From Pelomonas sp. Root1237 (lineage in GTDB: Bacteria > Pseudomonadota > Gammaproteobacteria > Burkholderiales > Burkholderiaceae_C), in contig NZ_LMDK01000001.1 in the NCBI RefSeq assembly GCF_001425055.1, positions 757,845 to 821,844 on the forward strand: a stretch of 64,000 nt of DNA, in the 5' to 3' direction. Below, in pieces: positions 10,135 to 20,485 of the stretch. The stretch's first letter is position 1. Every line of letters starts with the position of its first letter. The notes under the pieces were generated by a model. That model had not been told where the DNA came from, did no database searches, and saw only the letters and a program-made list of their open reading frames with translations. Both the position numbers and the translations under genes were made by a program.

Positions 10135-10142
10135 TGTGTTTG

Positions 10143-10931
10143 TCAGCCGCGCCGCTTCAGGCGGTACAGCGCAATCCCGGAGCAAAGCACCGTGAACCCG
10201 AACAGCATGGCGAAGGCCATCTCCGGTGCGATCCAGCGGAACTTCTCCACCCCGCCCGCGGCGAAGACGAGCTGGTTGAGGTGGAACTGCGGCCAGAACG
10301 GCGCCTGGAAGTACATGGACTTGGGCAGCGGGAAGAACACGCCCGACAGGTAGAGCCCCGGCAGGTAGAGCAGGTGGGCGTAGGCCGGCGCGGCCGAACC
10401 GCTGGCCAGCGCGCCGACCATCAGACCCAGGGCGCAAAAAGGGATGGCGCCGGTGATGAGCACGACGCTCATGGCCGCGAGTTGGCCGGCGCTCAATCCA
10501 GCCTGGCCGCTGACGGCGGTGACGACGAGGATGGGCAGGTAGGCGATCACGCCGGTCACGACGCCAGCGACGATCTTGGCCGTCAGCCAGGCGCCGGGCG
10601 GCGCGGGCTGGGCGCGCTTGAGGGTCAGCAGGCCCAGCTCTCGTTCCATGGCGATGGACGGGCAGGTGGCGAACACCGCGGCCATGGTCACGGCCATCAG
10701 CGAGAAGCCGGCGAACATGAAGCGGGCGGCGTCCGGGTCCTTGGCCGTCATCTCGCCGGCCACCGCGAAGGCGAACAGCAGGTACAGGGCCACCGGCAGC
10801 ACGAACATCGGCAGCGCAAAGGCCGGCGCGCGCAGCAGGCGGATGAGTTCGAGGCGGATCTCGGCCGTGTAGGGCGATGTGGTGCGGTGGGCCGGCGCGA
10901 AAGCCGGGGTGGGGCGGGTCAAGGTGGTCAT
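10143..10931 (-). CDS. ABC-2 type transporter permease
   Basis: 262 residues with about six hydrophobic segments, for example FALPMFVLPVALYLLFAFAV, FSLMAVTMAAVFATC and the terminal FAMLFGFTVLCSGIALY. The segment CPSIAMERELGLLTLKRAQP matches the cytoplasmic loop of ABC-2 permeases. Its start overlaps the end of the preceding acyltransferase-ATPase fusion by 4 bp (ATGA), so it is the membrane partner of that ATPase. Substrate unknown; an export role is inferred from the family. Confidence 0.85.
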   Translation of the reverse strand: MTTLTRPTPAFAPAHRTTSPYTAEIRLELIRLLRAPAFALPMFVLPVALYLLFAFAVAGEMTAKDPDAARFMFAGFSLMAVTMAAVFATCPSIAMERELGLLTLKRAQPAPPGAWLTAKIVAGVVTGVIAYLPILVVTAVSGQAGLSAGQLAAMSVVLITGAIPFCALGLMVGALASGSAAPAYAHLLYLPGLYLSGVFFPLPKSMYFQAPFWPQFHLNQLVFAAGGVEKFRWIAPEMAFAMLFGFTVLCSGIALYRLKRRG

Positions 10932-13021
10932 GCGGCCTCCCGGGTCAGTTCGTTGAAAGCGTCATTGAGCCCGGCCTGCTTCACTTCCAGGCGCGAGAGC
11001 TGCGGGTCGGCCGCGAGCAGGCGGCGCACCACCGCTTCGGCATCCGTGGCGACGATGGCGAGCTGGTCGTGGTCACAACTCACGTCCACCACGCCCGGCC
11101 ACCGGCGCACGTCGCCCGGCACCAGCGAGGTCTCGCAGCGGATGTGGCGGCGAGATACGAGCGCGCGCATCTCAGCCACGCTGCCCGAGGCGATGACGCG
11201 GCCCTTGCCGAGCACGGCCACGCGGGTCGCCAGTGCTTCCGCCTCTTCCAGATAGTGCGTCGTCAGCAGGATGGAGCAGCCCTCGCGCAGCAGTGCACGG
11301 ATGTTGGCCCACATCAGCTCGCGGGCCTGGATGTCGAGACCGACGGTGGGCTCGTCCAGGAACAGCACCCGAGGGCGCCCGCAGACGGCGATGGCGAACT
11401 GCACCTGGCGCTTCTGGCCGCCGGAGAGCTTGCCGTAGGGCCGGTTGGCCAGTGCCGTGATGCCGGCGCGGTCCAGCGCGTCCTTCACGCTCAGCGGGTG
11501 CTGGTAGTAGCTGGCCGACAGCGCGACCAGCTCATGCACCTTGAGATCCTTTGGCAACTCAACATCCTGCATCATGACGCCCAGCCCCTGGCGCCGCGCA
11601 ATGTCCTGCGGCGAGCCGCCGAGCAGGCGCACGATGCCGGCGTCGGCGTCGTGCAGGCCCAGCCACAGCGAGATGGCCGTGGATTTGCCGGCGCCGTTGG
11701 GGCCCAGTAGTGCGAGCAGTTCGCCGCGCTTGAGCTGCAGGTCGACGCTGCTCAGCGCCTCCAGCTTGCCGTAGCGCTTGGACACGCCGCACAGCGAGGC
11801 GACGACGTCATCGGTCGTCGCTTCTTCGGTGGAGACGGCAACGGCGCGTCGGGGATAAGCCTTGCCGTTGAGGACCTTGCCGATGACCGTCGAGCGCACC
11901 AGCCCCTGGTAGCTCAGCAGCAGCACGGCGAGGCTGCCCAGCAGGACGAGCAGGTACTTCACGCTCCAGTGCAGCGGCCAGTCGCCCACCCAGACCTGCA
12001 CGGCGCACACCAACGGCAGGTGGACGAGGTAGATCCAGTAGGACGCATCGGCCACGTAGCGCAGGGCCGGGCTGTGGCCGGACAGGAAACGCAGCGCGAG
12101 GCCCGTGATGGCGAAGGTCCACGACCAGGCCGAAGCAACGAAGGACAACGCGAAGATCAGCTTCGGCGTATCAGGCATCCCGAATGGCGGCTGGGTTCTC
12201 AGGATGTAGAGGCAGACGGCCGAGGACGCGATGGCCAGCGCCAGATGCGGCAGCCAGCGTGCGCGCAGCGCCGCCAGCGCATCTGGCGCGCGATGCACCA
12301 GCCAGCCGAACATGAAGGCCGTGCCGAAGCCGACCGTGGCGGGCAGTTGCGGGATCAACGACTGGTCCGGTGTGGGGATGCCGACCGCGGGCATCCACAT
12401 CTGCAGGGACAGCAGGCAGCCCGCGAGCGGCAGGCCCAGAAGCAGCGCACCGGCCGGCCAGCGCAAGGCAGCGGTCGTGATGCGGTCCAGCCAGCCGCGC
12501 AGCACCTGGCCCCGGTCCAGCGCCGCGATGGCACTGCGCAGCAGCAGGGCGCCGGCATACAGCCACAACAGCTGGTAGAGGAACCACAGGTGGAACAGCG
12601 GCAGCGCGCCAAAGGTCCTGGGCATTTCCGGAGGGGCCGGCGGCGCGCCGTTAAACACCTTCTGCATGCCCAGTCCCCACACGAAGATGATGGCGACGAA
12701 CAGCAGTGGCCAGCCGACGACCAGCGGCACGGCGATGCGCTTGCCGCGGTTGAGCCAGAAGCCCGCGGTGCCCAGCTTCTGGTGCTGCAGCCGCGCGAAG
12801 TAGCCGGCGATGAAGAAGAACAGCGTCATGCGGAAGCTGTGCGCGACGAAGGCCGCGTCGCCCAGGAAGGCACTGGGCGAGTTGTCGCTCATGGCCCATA
12901 GCCCCTTGGGGATGCCGGGGATGAAGGACATGCTGGCGTGGAAGGCCACGCCCAGCAAAAGGGCAAAGCTCCGCACTGCGTCGAGGGCGTGCAGCCTCTC
13001 GCCGTTGGGTTGTGAAGTCAT
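10928..13021 (-). CDS. Acyltransferase 3 / ABC ATPase fusion protein
   Basis: 697 residues joining two normally separate proteins. Residues about 1-400 are a multi-helix acyltransferase-3 (OpgC/OafA-like) membrane domain: RLHALDAVRSFALLLGVAFH at the N-terminus, FFFIAGYFA, WFLYQLLWLY and ASYWIYLVHLP. Residues about 410-620 are an ABC ATPase with Walker A GPNGAGKST, signature LSGGQKRQ, Walker B VLFLDEPT and switch TTHYLEEAE, ending in a drug-exporter-type C-terminal domain. The reading frame is continuous, with an AVAVSTEEATTDD linker. It overlaps the permease gene by 4 bp. The complex may acylate and export an envelope lipid or glycan; the fusion is seen directly, the function is inferred. Confidence 0.88.
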   Translation of the reverse strand: MTSQPNGERLHALDAVRSFALLLGVAFHASMSFIPGIPKGLWAMSDNSPSAFLGDAAFVAHSFRMTLFFFIAGYFARLQHQKLGTAGFWLNRGKRIAVPLVVGWPLLFVAIIFVWGLGMQKVFNGAPPAPPEMPRTFGALPLFHLWFLYQLLWLYAGALLLRSAIAALDRGQVLRGWLDRITTAALRWPAGALLLGLPLAGCLLSLQMWMPAVGIPTPDQSLIPQLPATVGFGTAFMFGWLVHRAPDALAALRARWLPHLALAIASSAVCLYILRTQPPFGMPDTPKLIFALSFVASAWSWTFAITGLALRFLSGHSPALRYVADASYWIYLVHLPLVCAVQVWVGDWPLHWSVKYLLVLLGSLAVLLLSYQGLVRSTVIGKVLNGKAYPRRAVAVSTEEATTDDVVASLCGVSKRYGKLEALSSVDLQLKRGELLALLGPNGAGKSTAISLWLGLHDADAGIVRLLGGSPQDIARRQGLGVMMQDVELPKDLKVHELVALSASYYQHPLSVKDALDRAGITALANRPYGKLSGGQKRQVQFAIAVCGRPRVLFLDEPTVGLDIQARELMWANIRALLREGCSILLTTHYLEEAEALATRVAVLGKGRVIASGSVAEMRALVSRRHIRCETSLVPGDVRRWPGVVDVSCDHDQLAIVATDAEAVVRRLLAADPQLSRLEVKQAGLNDAFNELTREAA

Positions 13022-13103
13022 GGTGTTTCCCTAGGAGGTGTGGATCGACCCCGCGCGGCCGAGCAGGCCGTCGCGGCGTCGCCAATCAAGGCGCAAAGCG
13101 GAG

Positions 13104-13121
13104 CCGTAGCCCGTGCTACGG
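13104..13121. repeat. Small perfect stem-loop in the gap between two ABC modules
   Basis: CCGTAGC (13104-13110) and GCTACGG (13115-13121) form a 7-bp stem with a 4-base loop. It sits in the 171-bp gap between the fusion gene and the upstream permease gene. It has the look of a dispersed intergenic repeat, but only this copy was noticed in the window. It could also be a weak terminator or processing site within the operon. Confidence 0.4.
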
Positions 13122-13192
13122 CGAGCATTTGCAACGCCGAGTGGCGGCGTTGCGGTGGGATGAGCGGGCGTGAGGGGTTGGTTCATGCCTCC

Positions 13193-13861
13193 TCACAGGA
13201 AGTCGCGCCGACGTGCGGCGGTGAACAGGGGCAGGGACAGGGCGAGGACGGTGAGCGCCGCTTCAGCGGCGAGGAGCAGCCAGAACGTGCCGTTCCAGAC
13301 GGGGGTGGCGGCGAGCATGTACTGCCCCACCTCGGGAATGCGGCCGACGCCCATCATGAAGAGCGAGACCGACATGTTCGTGAGGATGATGACGCCGCCC
13401 ATGCCCGCCTCGGAGCTGATGTTCAGCGCGGCGCACAGCACCAGCGCGAAGTTCAGCAGCAGGAAGACGCACAGCAGCACGGCGTAGGGCAGCAGCCCAT
13501 CGGCAATGCCCGGCATGACGAGGATCAGCGCCACCGCGCCGGCGCTTAAGCCAGCCCACGGCAACAGGAAGCTGGCGAGCAGGCCCAGCAGCTTGGCGCG
13601 CACATAGTCGCCTGGCGACAGCGGCAGGCTCAGCACGAACAGCAGCGAGCGGTCCTTGCGTTCGGAGGCGACGCCGAACAGCGCCAGCATGACGCCCAAC
13701 GCAATGATCGCCGTCAGCCAGACGATGAAGCCGATGTTGAAGCCCACCTCGCCGCTGGCCGCGGTCAGCAGCCCGGCAAAGCCGGCAGCGGTGGCGCCGA
13801 CGAGCAGCCAGCGGTAGACGTAGAGCTCCTTGGCAACGAGCTTGCGGGTGAGCAGCTTCAT
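13193..13861 (-). CDS. ABC transporter permease
   Basis: 222 residues from the ATG at 13859-13861 (MKLLTRKLVAKELYVYRWLL) with about six transmembrane segments. A cytoplasmic loop SERKDRSLLFVLSLPLSPGDYVRAKLL is typical of ABC-2 permeases. The start overlaps the stop of the ATPase gene by 4 bp. An in-frame extension upstream of 13861 would lie inside the ATPase gene and has no homology, so it was rejected. Second gene after the GntR repressor and ATPase; probably pairs with that ATPase. Confidence 0.85.
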   Translation of the reverse strand: MKLLTRKLVAKELYVYRWLLVGATAAGFAGLLTAASGEVGFNIGFIVWLTAIIALGVMLALFGVASERKDRSLLFVLSLPLSPGDYVRAKLLGLLASFLLPWAGLSAGAVALILVMPGIADGLLPYAVLLCVFLLLNFALVLCAALNISSEAGMGGVIILTNMSVSLFMMGVGRIPEVGQYMLAATPVWNGTFWLLLAAEAALTVLALSLPLFTAARRRDFL

Positions 13862-14754
13862 GACGGGTGTGCCTCTTGGGCTTGCCGGCTGTGCATGACG
13901 GTGGCGACGAAGACTTCTTCCAGGCTCATGCGGTGCACCTCTTGCACCGGTGCGCCGAGGCGGGCAAGGAAGTCGTCGTTGAAGCCGTCGATGGTCAGCG
14001 TGACGTTGGGGCCGTCGACGTCGCGGTGGACGATCTCTGGCAGACGCCAATCGGGCGCACCGTCCGGTAGCCGCAAACGCAGCGTGCGCCAGCGTTCGAG
14101 GAAGTCCTCCTTGTTGTTGGACGCCACGACTCGGCCACGATCGATGAAGGTGATGCGGTCGGAAATGCGCTCCACGTCCAGCGTGTTGTGCGACGAGAAC
14201 AGGATGGAGCGGCTGTCGTCGCGCAGCACGTCCATGAACTCGGTCAGCAGTTCCTGGCGGGCGACCGGGTCCATGCCCGAGGTGGGCTCGTCCAGCACCA
14301 GCAGGCGCGGGCGGCGAGCCAAGGCCAGCAGCAGCAGAGCCTTGGCCTGCTCGCCGGTGGACAGGCTCTTGGCGGTCTGCCCCGCATGCAGGCCAAAGCG
14401 CTTGAGCAACTGGGTGGCGTACTGCGCGTCCCAGCCGGGGTAGAGGGACGCGACGAAGTCCATGTGCCAGGCCAGCGTCGCCTGCGGCAGCAGCTTCATG
14501 TCGTCGCTGACGAAACCGACATCGGCTTTGGCGGCGGCCTGGTCTTGAGGCATGTCGTGGCCGAGCAGGCGAATGCTGCCAGCGTCAGGTGTCAGCAGGC
14601 CCATCAGCAGCCGGATGGTGGTGCTCTTGCCGGCGCCGTTCGGGCCGACGAGCCCCATGATCTGGCCCTGCTCAAGGTCGAGGGACACGTTCTCCAGCGT
14701 GAAGAAGCGGAACGCCTTGCGCACGCCGTTCATCTCAATGGCTTTCGCGCTCAT
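13858..14754 (-). CDS. ABC transporter ATP-binding protein
   Basis: 298 residues: Walker A GPNGAGKST near 37-45, Q-loop region GFVSDDMKLLP, signature LSTGEQAKA (degenerate at GG), Walker B LLVLDEPTSGMD and switch SSHNTLDVE. The C-terminal extension (about 210-298) is typical of drug/lantibiotic exporter ATPases such as YtrB/BcrA. It overlaps the GntR gene by 4 bp upstream and the permease by 4 bp downstream, giving a coupled regulator-ATPase-permease operon. Confidence 0.9.
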   Translation of the reverse strand: MSAKAIEMNGVRKAFRFFTLENVSLDLEQGQIMGLVGPNGAGKSTTIRLLMGLLTPDAGSIRLLGHDMPQDQAAAKADVGFVSDDMKLLPQATLAWHMDFVASLYPGWDAQYATQLLKRFGLHAGQTAKSLSTGEQAKALLLLALARRPRLLVLDEPTSGMDPVARQELLTEFMDVLRDDSRSILFSSHNTLDVERISDRITFIDRGRVVASNNKEDFLERWRTLRLRLPDGAPDWRLPEIVHRDVDGPNVTLTIDGFNDDFLARLGAPVQEVHRMSLEEVFVATVMHSRQAQEAHPS

Positions 14755-15137
14755 TTGTCGGGCTCCTGATTCAGCGCGCTGCGCAGTCGTTCGATCAATT
14801 CGGGCTCGGGCATGGCCAGTGATCTGGCAATCTCGCCGGCGGCGGCGAGGTGGGTATCGAGCTGGGCTAGGCGCATGTCCTTGGCCAGGCCTTGCGCATC
14901 GGCCACAAAGGAGCCCTTGCCGTGGCGGGTGACGATGACGCCTTCGGATTCCAGGTCCAGGTAGGCGCGCTTCACGGTGATGACGCTGACGCGCAGGTCC
15001 GCCGCCAGCGCGCGGATGGACGGCAGCTCCTGCCCCGCCGGCCAGTCCCCGGCGGCCACGCGTTGGCGGATCTGCTCGACGATCTGGAGGTACATCGGCC
15101 TCGCGTCGGTCTGCGAGATGAAGAGACTACTGTGCAT
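14751..15137 (-). CDS. GntR-family transcriptional regulator, YtrA subfamily
   Basis: 128 residues from MHSSLFISQ at 15137. The winged helix runs about residues 12-80 (MYLQIVEQIRQRVAAGDW, LPSIRALAADL, SVITVKRAYLDLESEGVIVTRHGKGSFV). Only a short C-terminal helix pair follows, the hallmark of the YtrA subfamily, which lacks a large effector domain. An upstream in-frame start at 15179 would place the operator inside the coding region and is less likely. YtrA-type proteins repress their own ABC transporter operon, and the two downstream genes here are exactly that. Confidence 0.9.
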   Translation of the reverse strand: MHSSLFISQTDARPMYLQIVEQIRQRVAAGDWPAGQELPSIRALAADLRVSVITVKRAYLDLESEGVIVTRHGKGSFVADAQGLAKDMRLAQLDTHLAAAGEIARSLAMPEPELIERLRSALNQEPDK

Positions 15138-15164
15138 AATGTGTATACACAGAATATATGCACA
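15131..15164. promoter_or_regulatory. Nested palindromes over the start of the GntR gene (likely autoregulatory operator)
   Basis: The outer arms TGTGCATA (15131-15138) and TATGCACA (15157-15164) are perfect inverted repeats. Inside them is a perfect 12-bp palindrome TGTGTATACACA (15140-15151). The segment is AT-rich in a GC-rich neighbourhood and overlaps the proposed ATG, where a YtrA-type repressor would block both transcription and translation initiation. Binding is inferred. Confidence 0.65.
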
Positions 15165-15192
15165 GTCCGGCGAATGCAAGCGGCGGAATGAA

Positions 15193-15216
15193 AAGAGCGG
15201 CCCGCGGGCCGCTCTT
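15193..15216 (-). terminator. Rho-independent terminator of the HD-domain gene
   Basis: A perfect 24-bp palindrome (AAGAGCGGCCCG and its complement) lies 23 bp past the stop of the minus-strand HD-like gene. It is followed on that strand by CTCTTTTC. It also insulates the GntR operator from read-through. Confidence 0.7.
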
Positions 15217-15238
15217 GCCGGTCGAAATCAACCGCCGT

Positions 15239-16453
15239 CTAGAGCTTCAGCAGGGCTTCCAGATTCACGCGCAGCTTGAAATCCGCCGGTGCCAGGCTGG
15301 CCGAGATGGCCTGGGCGGCCAGTCGCGTATCGCGTGGCACGGGGTTGCTCAACGGGCTGCCGCTCTTGCCGATCAGTGCAGCGACGAGAGGCTCGTTGGC
15401 GCTGAAGCCGCGCTTGAAGACCAGCCCGACTTCGCCATTGGCCAGGCGCACGATGCTGCCAGGTGGGTACAGGCCCACGGTCTTGATCAGCGCCGCGCCG
15501 GCTTCGTCGGGCTGGCCGAGTTCGTCGAGGAAGACGGCGCGGGCGGCCGCGGCGCCGCTCATGGCCTGGCGGCTGCGGCGGGGCGACAAGCGCGCGCCGA
15601 AGAGGTCGATGCGGCGCAGCAGTCGGGCCAGCTTCTCGCCATCGCTGCGGCTGCCGAGCGGGCCGGGCCCGGCCTCGTGATGGAGGCGCACGGCGGTCAG
15701 CCAGACGGGGTCGGTGACGCCGACCTGGGCCAGGCGCTGCGCGGCGCGGTCGCCGTGAGCGGCCAGGGCCTGGCGCTGGGCGGGCGTGGCAGCGTCGAGC
15801 TGGCTGGCCAAGCGGTCGTGGGCGGGGCCGGCGCCGTAGTTCATCGTCAGCGCGGCGCCCTGCAGCGCGCTGCGCAGTTCCGGTGCCAGTTGCATCTGCT
15901 GGGCGACCAGGTCGCAGAGCAGCAGCGTCAACAGCGCGTGACGGGCGCTGTAGTCGCCGAATTCCTGGCTGCTCTCGAAGATCAGCAGCATCAGGGTTGC
16001 GTCGGGGTGGGCGTGCAGGCGCTTCAATGCGGTGTCGCGCAGCGCGGCCAGCCGGGCGGTGAAATCAACCGGATCGGCCTCGCGCAGCAGGCTGTGGGTG
16101 TGCAGCAGCAGGTTGGACCAGGCCTCGCGCGGGCCGAGTTCCACCTTGGTCGGGGCCAGAGTGTCGAGCCGGAAACTGCCGTCGGCTTTGACGATGTCGG
16201 ACAGCGGCACGTCCTGCATGACCATGGTGTCCAGCCGATGGGCCAGCGCGCGCTGGTACTCCATGGTGTCTGCGGAGTTCACCCACGCGCCGCCATCGAC
16301 GAGGCTGCGCACCAGCGGCGAGTCGCGCAGCACCTGGCCGCGCGCGAACAGCAGCTTGCCGTTGGCGTCGAACAGGTCGTACGGCAGGGTCATGCCCAGG
16401 CGCAGCGTGCGGGTCGGTAGAGGGATGAGTTCAGAGGCCATGGATTGAGGCAT
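15239..16453 (-). CDS. Degenerate HD-GYP/HD-domain protein
   Basis: 404 residues from the ATG at 16453, or 400 from 16441; neither has a clear ribosome site. The N-terminal part (LRLGMTLPYDLFDANGKLLFARGQVL) matches the PilZ-like leader found in front of HD-GYP phosphodiesterases. The middle shows an HD-GYP-like helix pattern: SARHALLTLLLCDLVAQQM, then LTMNYGAG where LLHDIGK is expected, and LHHEAGPGPLG where HHE..DGsGYP is expected. A PPGSIVRLANGEVGLVFKRG segment near the C-terminus is typical of the family. The loss of HD and GYP residues argues against c-di-GMP hydrolysis. Confidence 0.7.
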   Translation of the reverse strand: MPQSMASELIPLPTRTLRLGMTLPYDLFDANGKLLFARGQVLRDSPLVRSLVDGGAWVNSADTMEYQRALAHRLDTMVMQDVPLSDIVKADGSFRLDTLAPTKVELGPREAWSNLLLHTHSLLREADPVDFTARLAALRDTALKRLHAHPDATLMLLIFESSQEFGDYSARHALLTLLLCDLVAQQMQLAPELRSALQGAALTMNYGAGPAHDRLASQLDAATPAQRQALAAHGDRAAQRLAQVGVTDPVWLTAVRLHHEAGPGPLGSRSDGEKLARLLRRIDLFGARLSPRRSRQAMSGAAAARAVFLDELGQPDEAGAALIKTVGLYPPGSIVRLANGEVGLVFKRGFSANEPLVAALIGKSGSPLSNPVPRDTRLAAQAISASLAPADFKLRVNLEALLKL

Positions 16454-16526
16454 TCTCAACGGCCTTCGGCTTCGGCAAGCCGATCTTGAGCGAGGACGAA
16501 GGGGTGGCTGCGTAGAATTCCCGGCC

Positions 16527-16589
16527 ATCCGAGGAGCGCTGCGACGGGTTTTCTTGCCTGCCAGGCTCGGATTTCTGAAAACGGCGCTC
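16527..16589 (+). promoter_or_regulatory. S-adenosylhomocysteine (SAH) riboswitch upstream of metH
   Basis: The leader carries the conserved core CCGAGGAGCGCTGCGACGG of SAH riboswitches. P1 is ATCCGAG (16527-16533) with CTCGGAT (16566-16572), 7 bp. The pseudoknot helix is GAGCGC (16534-16539) with GCGCTC (16584-16589). The element ends 26 bp before the metH start. SAH riboswitches of beta- and gammaproteobacteria precede ahcY and metH genes and turn expression on when SAH accumulates; that behaviour is inferred here. Confidence 0.88.
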
Positions 16590-16615
16590 ATCGATCCTCT
16601 GCCTGAGCCCCATCG

Positions 16616-19318
<2,703 letters not shown>

Positions 19319-19412
19319 GTCGACACCCTGGGCCTGAAGCGGTTTCGTCCTACAGGGAGGGCCGCTGTAGGGGCGGCATGCTTCGGGTCATACCAACCAC
19401 ATCGGAGGCCCC

Positions 19413-19982
19413 ATGTCGACCCCCATGAATTCCGTCAAGTCCACGCAGATCGTCGCCGGCGTCGCCGTCGTGCTGGCGCTGCTCGGTGGCGCCTATGCAG
19501 TGGGCCGGTCGCAGACGGTCACCAGTGAGCCGATTGCCGCGACGACACAGCAGCAGACCACCGCCGCACCGCAACGGCTGGCCAGTGCCGACCCGGTACG
19601 CCAGGCCCAGCCGGCGCCCGTGGTTGAAACCCAGGCCCCGCCCGCGCTGTGCGACAGCTGCGGCCGCGTGACCGACGTGCATACCGAGGCGCGCCGTGGC
19701 AAGGGCAGCGGCGTCGGTGCCGTGGGCGGCGCCGTCGTCGGCGGCCTGCTGGGCAATATGGTGGGTGGCGGCAACGGCAAGAAGCTCGCCACCGTGGCGG
19801 GCGCCGTGGGTGGCGGTTATGCCGGCAACGAGATCGAGAAGAACCAGAAGAGCTACAACGTCTGGATCGTGCAGGTGCGCGAGCGTGATGGCCGTCTGCG
19901 CCGCTTCGAGCGCAGCGCCGACCCGGGCCTGCGCGTCGGCGATGAGGTCAGGCTGACCGAGAACGGCTTCGTGCGCGCCTGA
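19413..19982 (+). CDS. Glycine-zipper 2TM-domain membrane protein
   Basis: 189 residues. A membrane anchor near 13-31 (QIVAGVAVVLALLGGAYAVG) is followed by a Gln/Thr/Ala-rich linker and a conserved CDSCGRV pair. The glycine zipper is GAVGGAVVGGLLGNMVGGG...VAGAVGGGYAGNEIEK (about 105-145), and a C-terminal beta region follows (WIVQVRERDGRLRRFE). The fold resembles Rickettsia 17-kDa antigen/SlyB-like proteins, implicated in outer-membrane integrity. GGAGG precedes the ATG. A shorter paralogue follows 44 bp downstream. Confidence 0.82.
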   Translation: MSTPMNSVKSTQIVAGVAVVLALLGGAYAVGRSQTVTSEPIAATTQQQTTAAPQRLASADPVRQAQPAPVVETQAPPALCDSCGRVTDVHTEARRGKGSGVGAVGGAVVGGLLGNMVGGGNGKKLATVAGAVGGGYAGNEIEKNQKSYNVWIVQVRERDGRLRRFERSADPGLRVGDEVRLTENGFVRA

Positions 19983-20026
19983 CGCGGCGCGAAGCCAGGG
20001 CAGGGCGGGTTCCAAGGAGTGATGCG

Positions 20027-20476
20027 ATGAAGTTGCTGATTGCCACCGCGGCCCTGGCGGCCACCCTGTCCACTTCCGTTCGCGCCGAGGACAACCCGGC
20101 CCCGGTGCTGTCCGTCCCGACGCAGGCTCAGCGCAGCGCGCTCTGCGACGGCTGCTTGTGGGTGCAGGAAATCCACAGCGAGACCCGCAAGGGCAAGGGC
20201 AGCGGCCTGGGTGTCGTGGGTGGTGCCGTCATTGGCGGCCTGCTGGGCAACCAGGTGGGCGGCGGCACCGGCAAGAAGCTGGCGACCGTCGGCGGGGCTG
20301 CCGCTGGCGGCTATGCCGGTAATGAGGTCGAGAAGAACGCCAAGAAGTCCACCGTCTGGGTCGCGCAGGTCGTCGATCGCCACGGCCAGATGCACCGCGT
20401 CGAACTCGGCGCCGATCCCATGCTGAGGGCCGGCGACACGGTGCGCGAGCGGGACGGCCAGCTCGTCAGGCCCTGA
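20027..20476 (+). CDS. Glycine-zipper 2TM-domain protein, tandem paralogue
   Basis: 149 residues with a cleavable signal peptide (MKLLIATAALAATLSTSVRA) instead of the anchor of its neighbour. The rest aligns with that neighbour: LCDGCLWVQEIHSETRKGKGSG against LCDSCGRVTDVHTEARRGKGSG, then the glycine zipper GAVIGGLLGNQVGGG and a C-terminal WVAQVVDRHGQMHRVELG. The AAGGAG ribosome site is strong. Tandem duplication with a change in membrane attachment is evident; the function is not established. Confidence 0.82.
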   Translation: MKLLIATAALAATLSTSVRAEDNPAPVLSVPTQAQRSALCDGCLWVQEIHSETRKGKGSGLGVVGGAVIGGLLGNQVGGGTGKKLATVGGAAAGGYAGNEVEKNAKKSTVWVAQVVDRHGQMHRVELGADPMLRAGDTVRERDGQLVRP

Positions 20477-20485
20477 CGAGGCCCG

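Noticed and set aside
8578-10437. 619-codon minus-strand frame over the protease and repeat protein
   Set aside because: Low-complexity Pro/Ala/Ser translation antisense to two well-supported genes.
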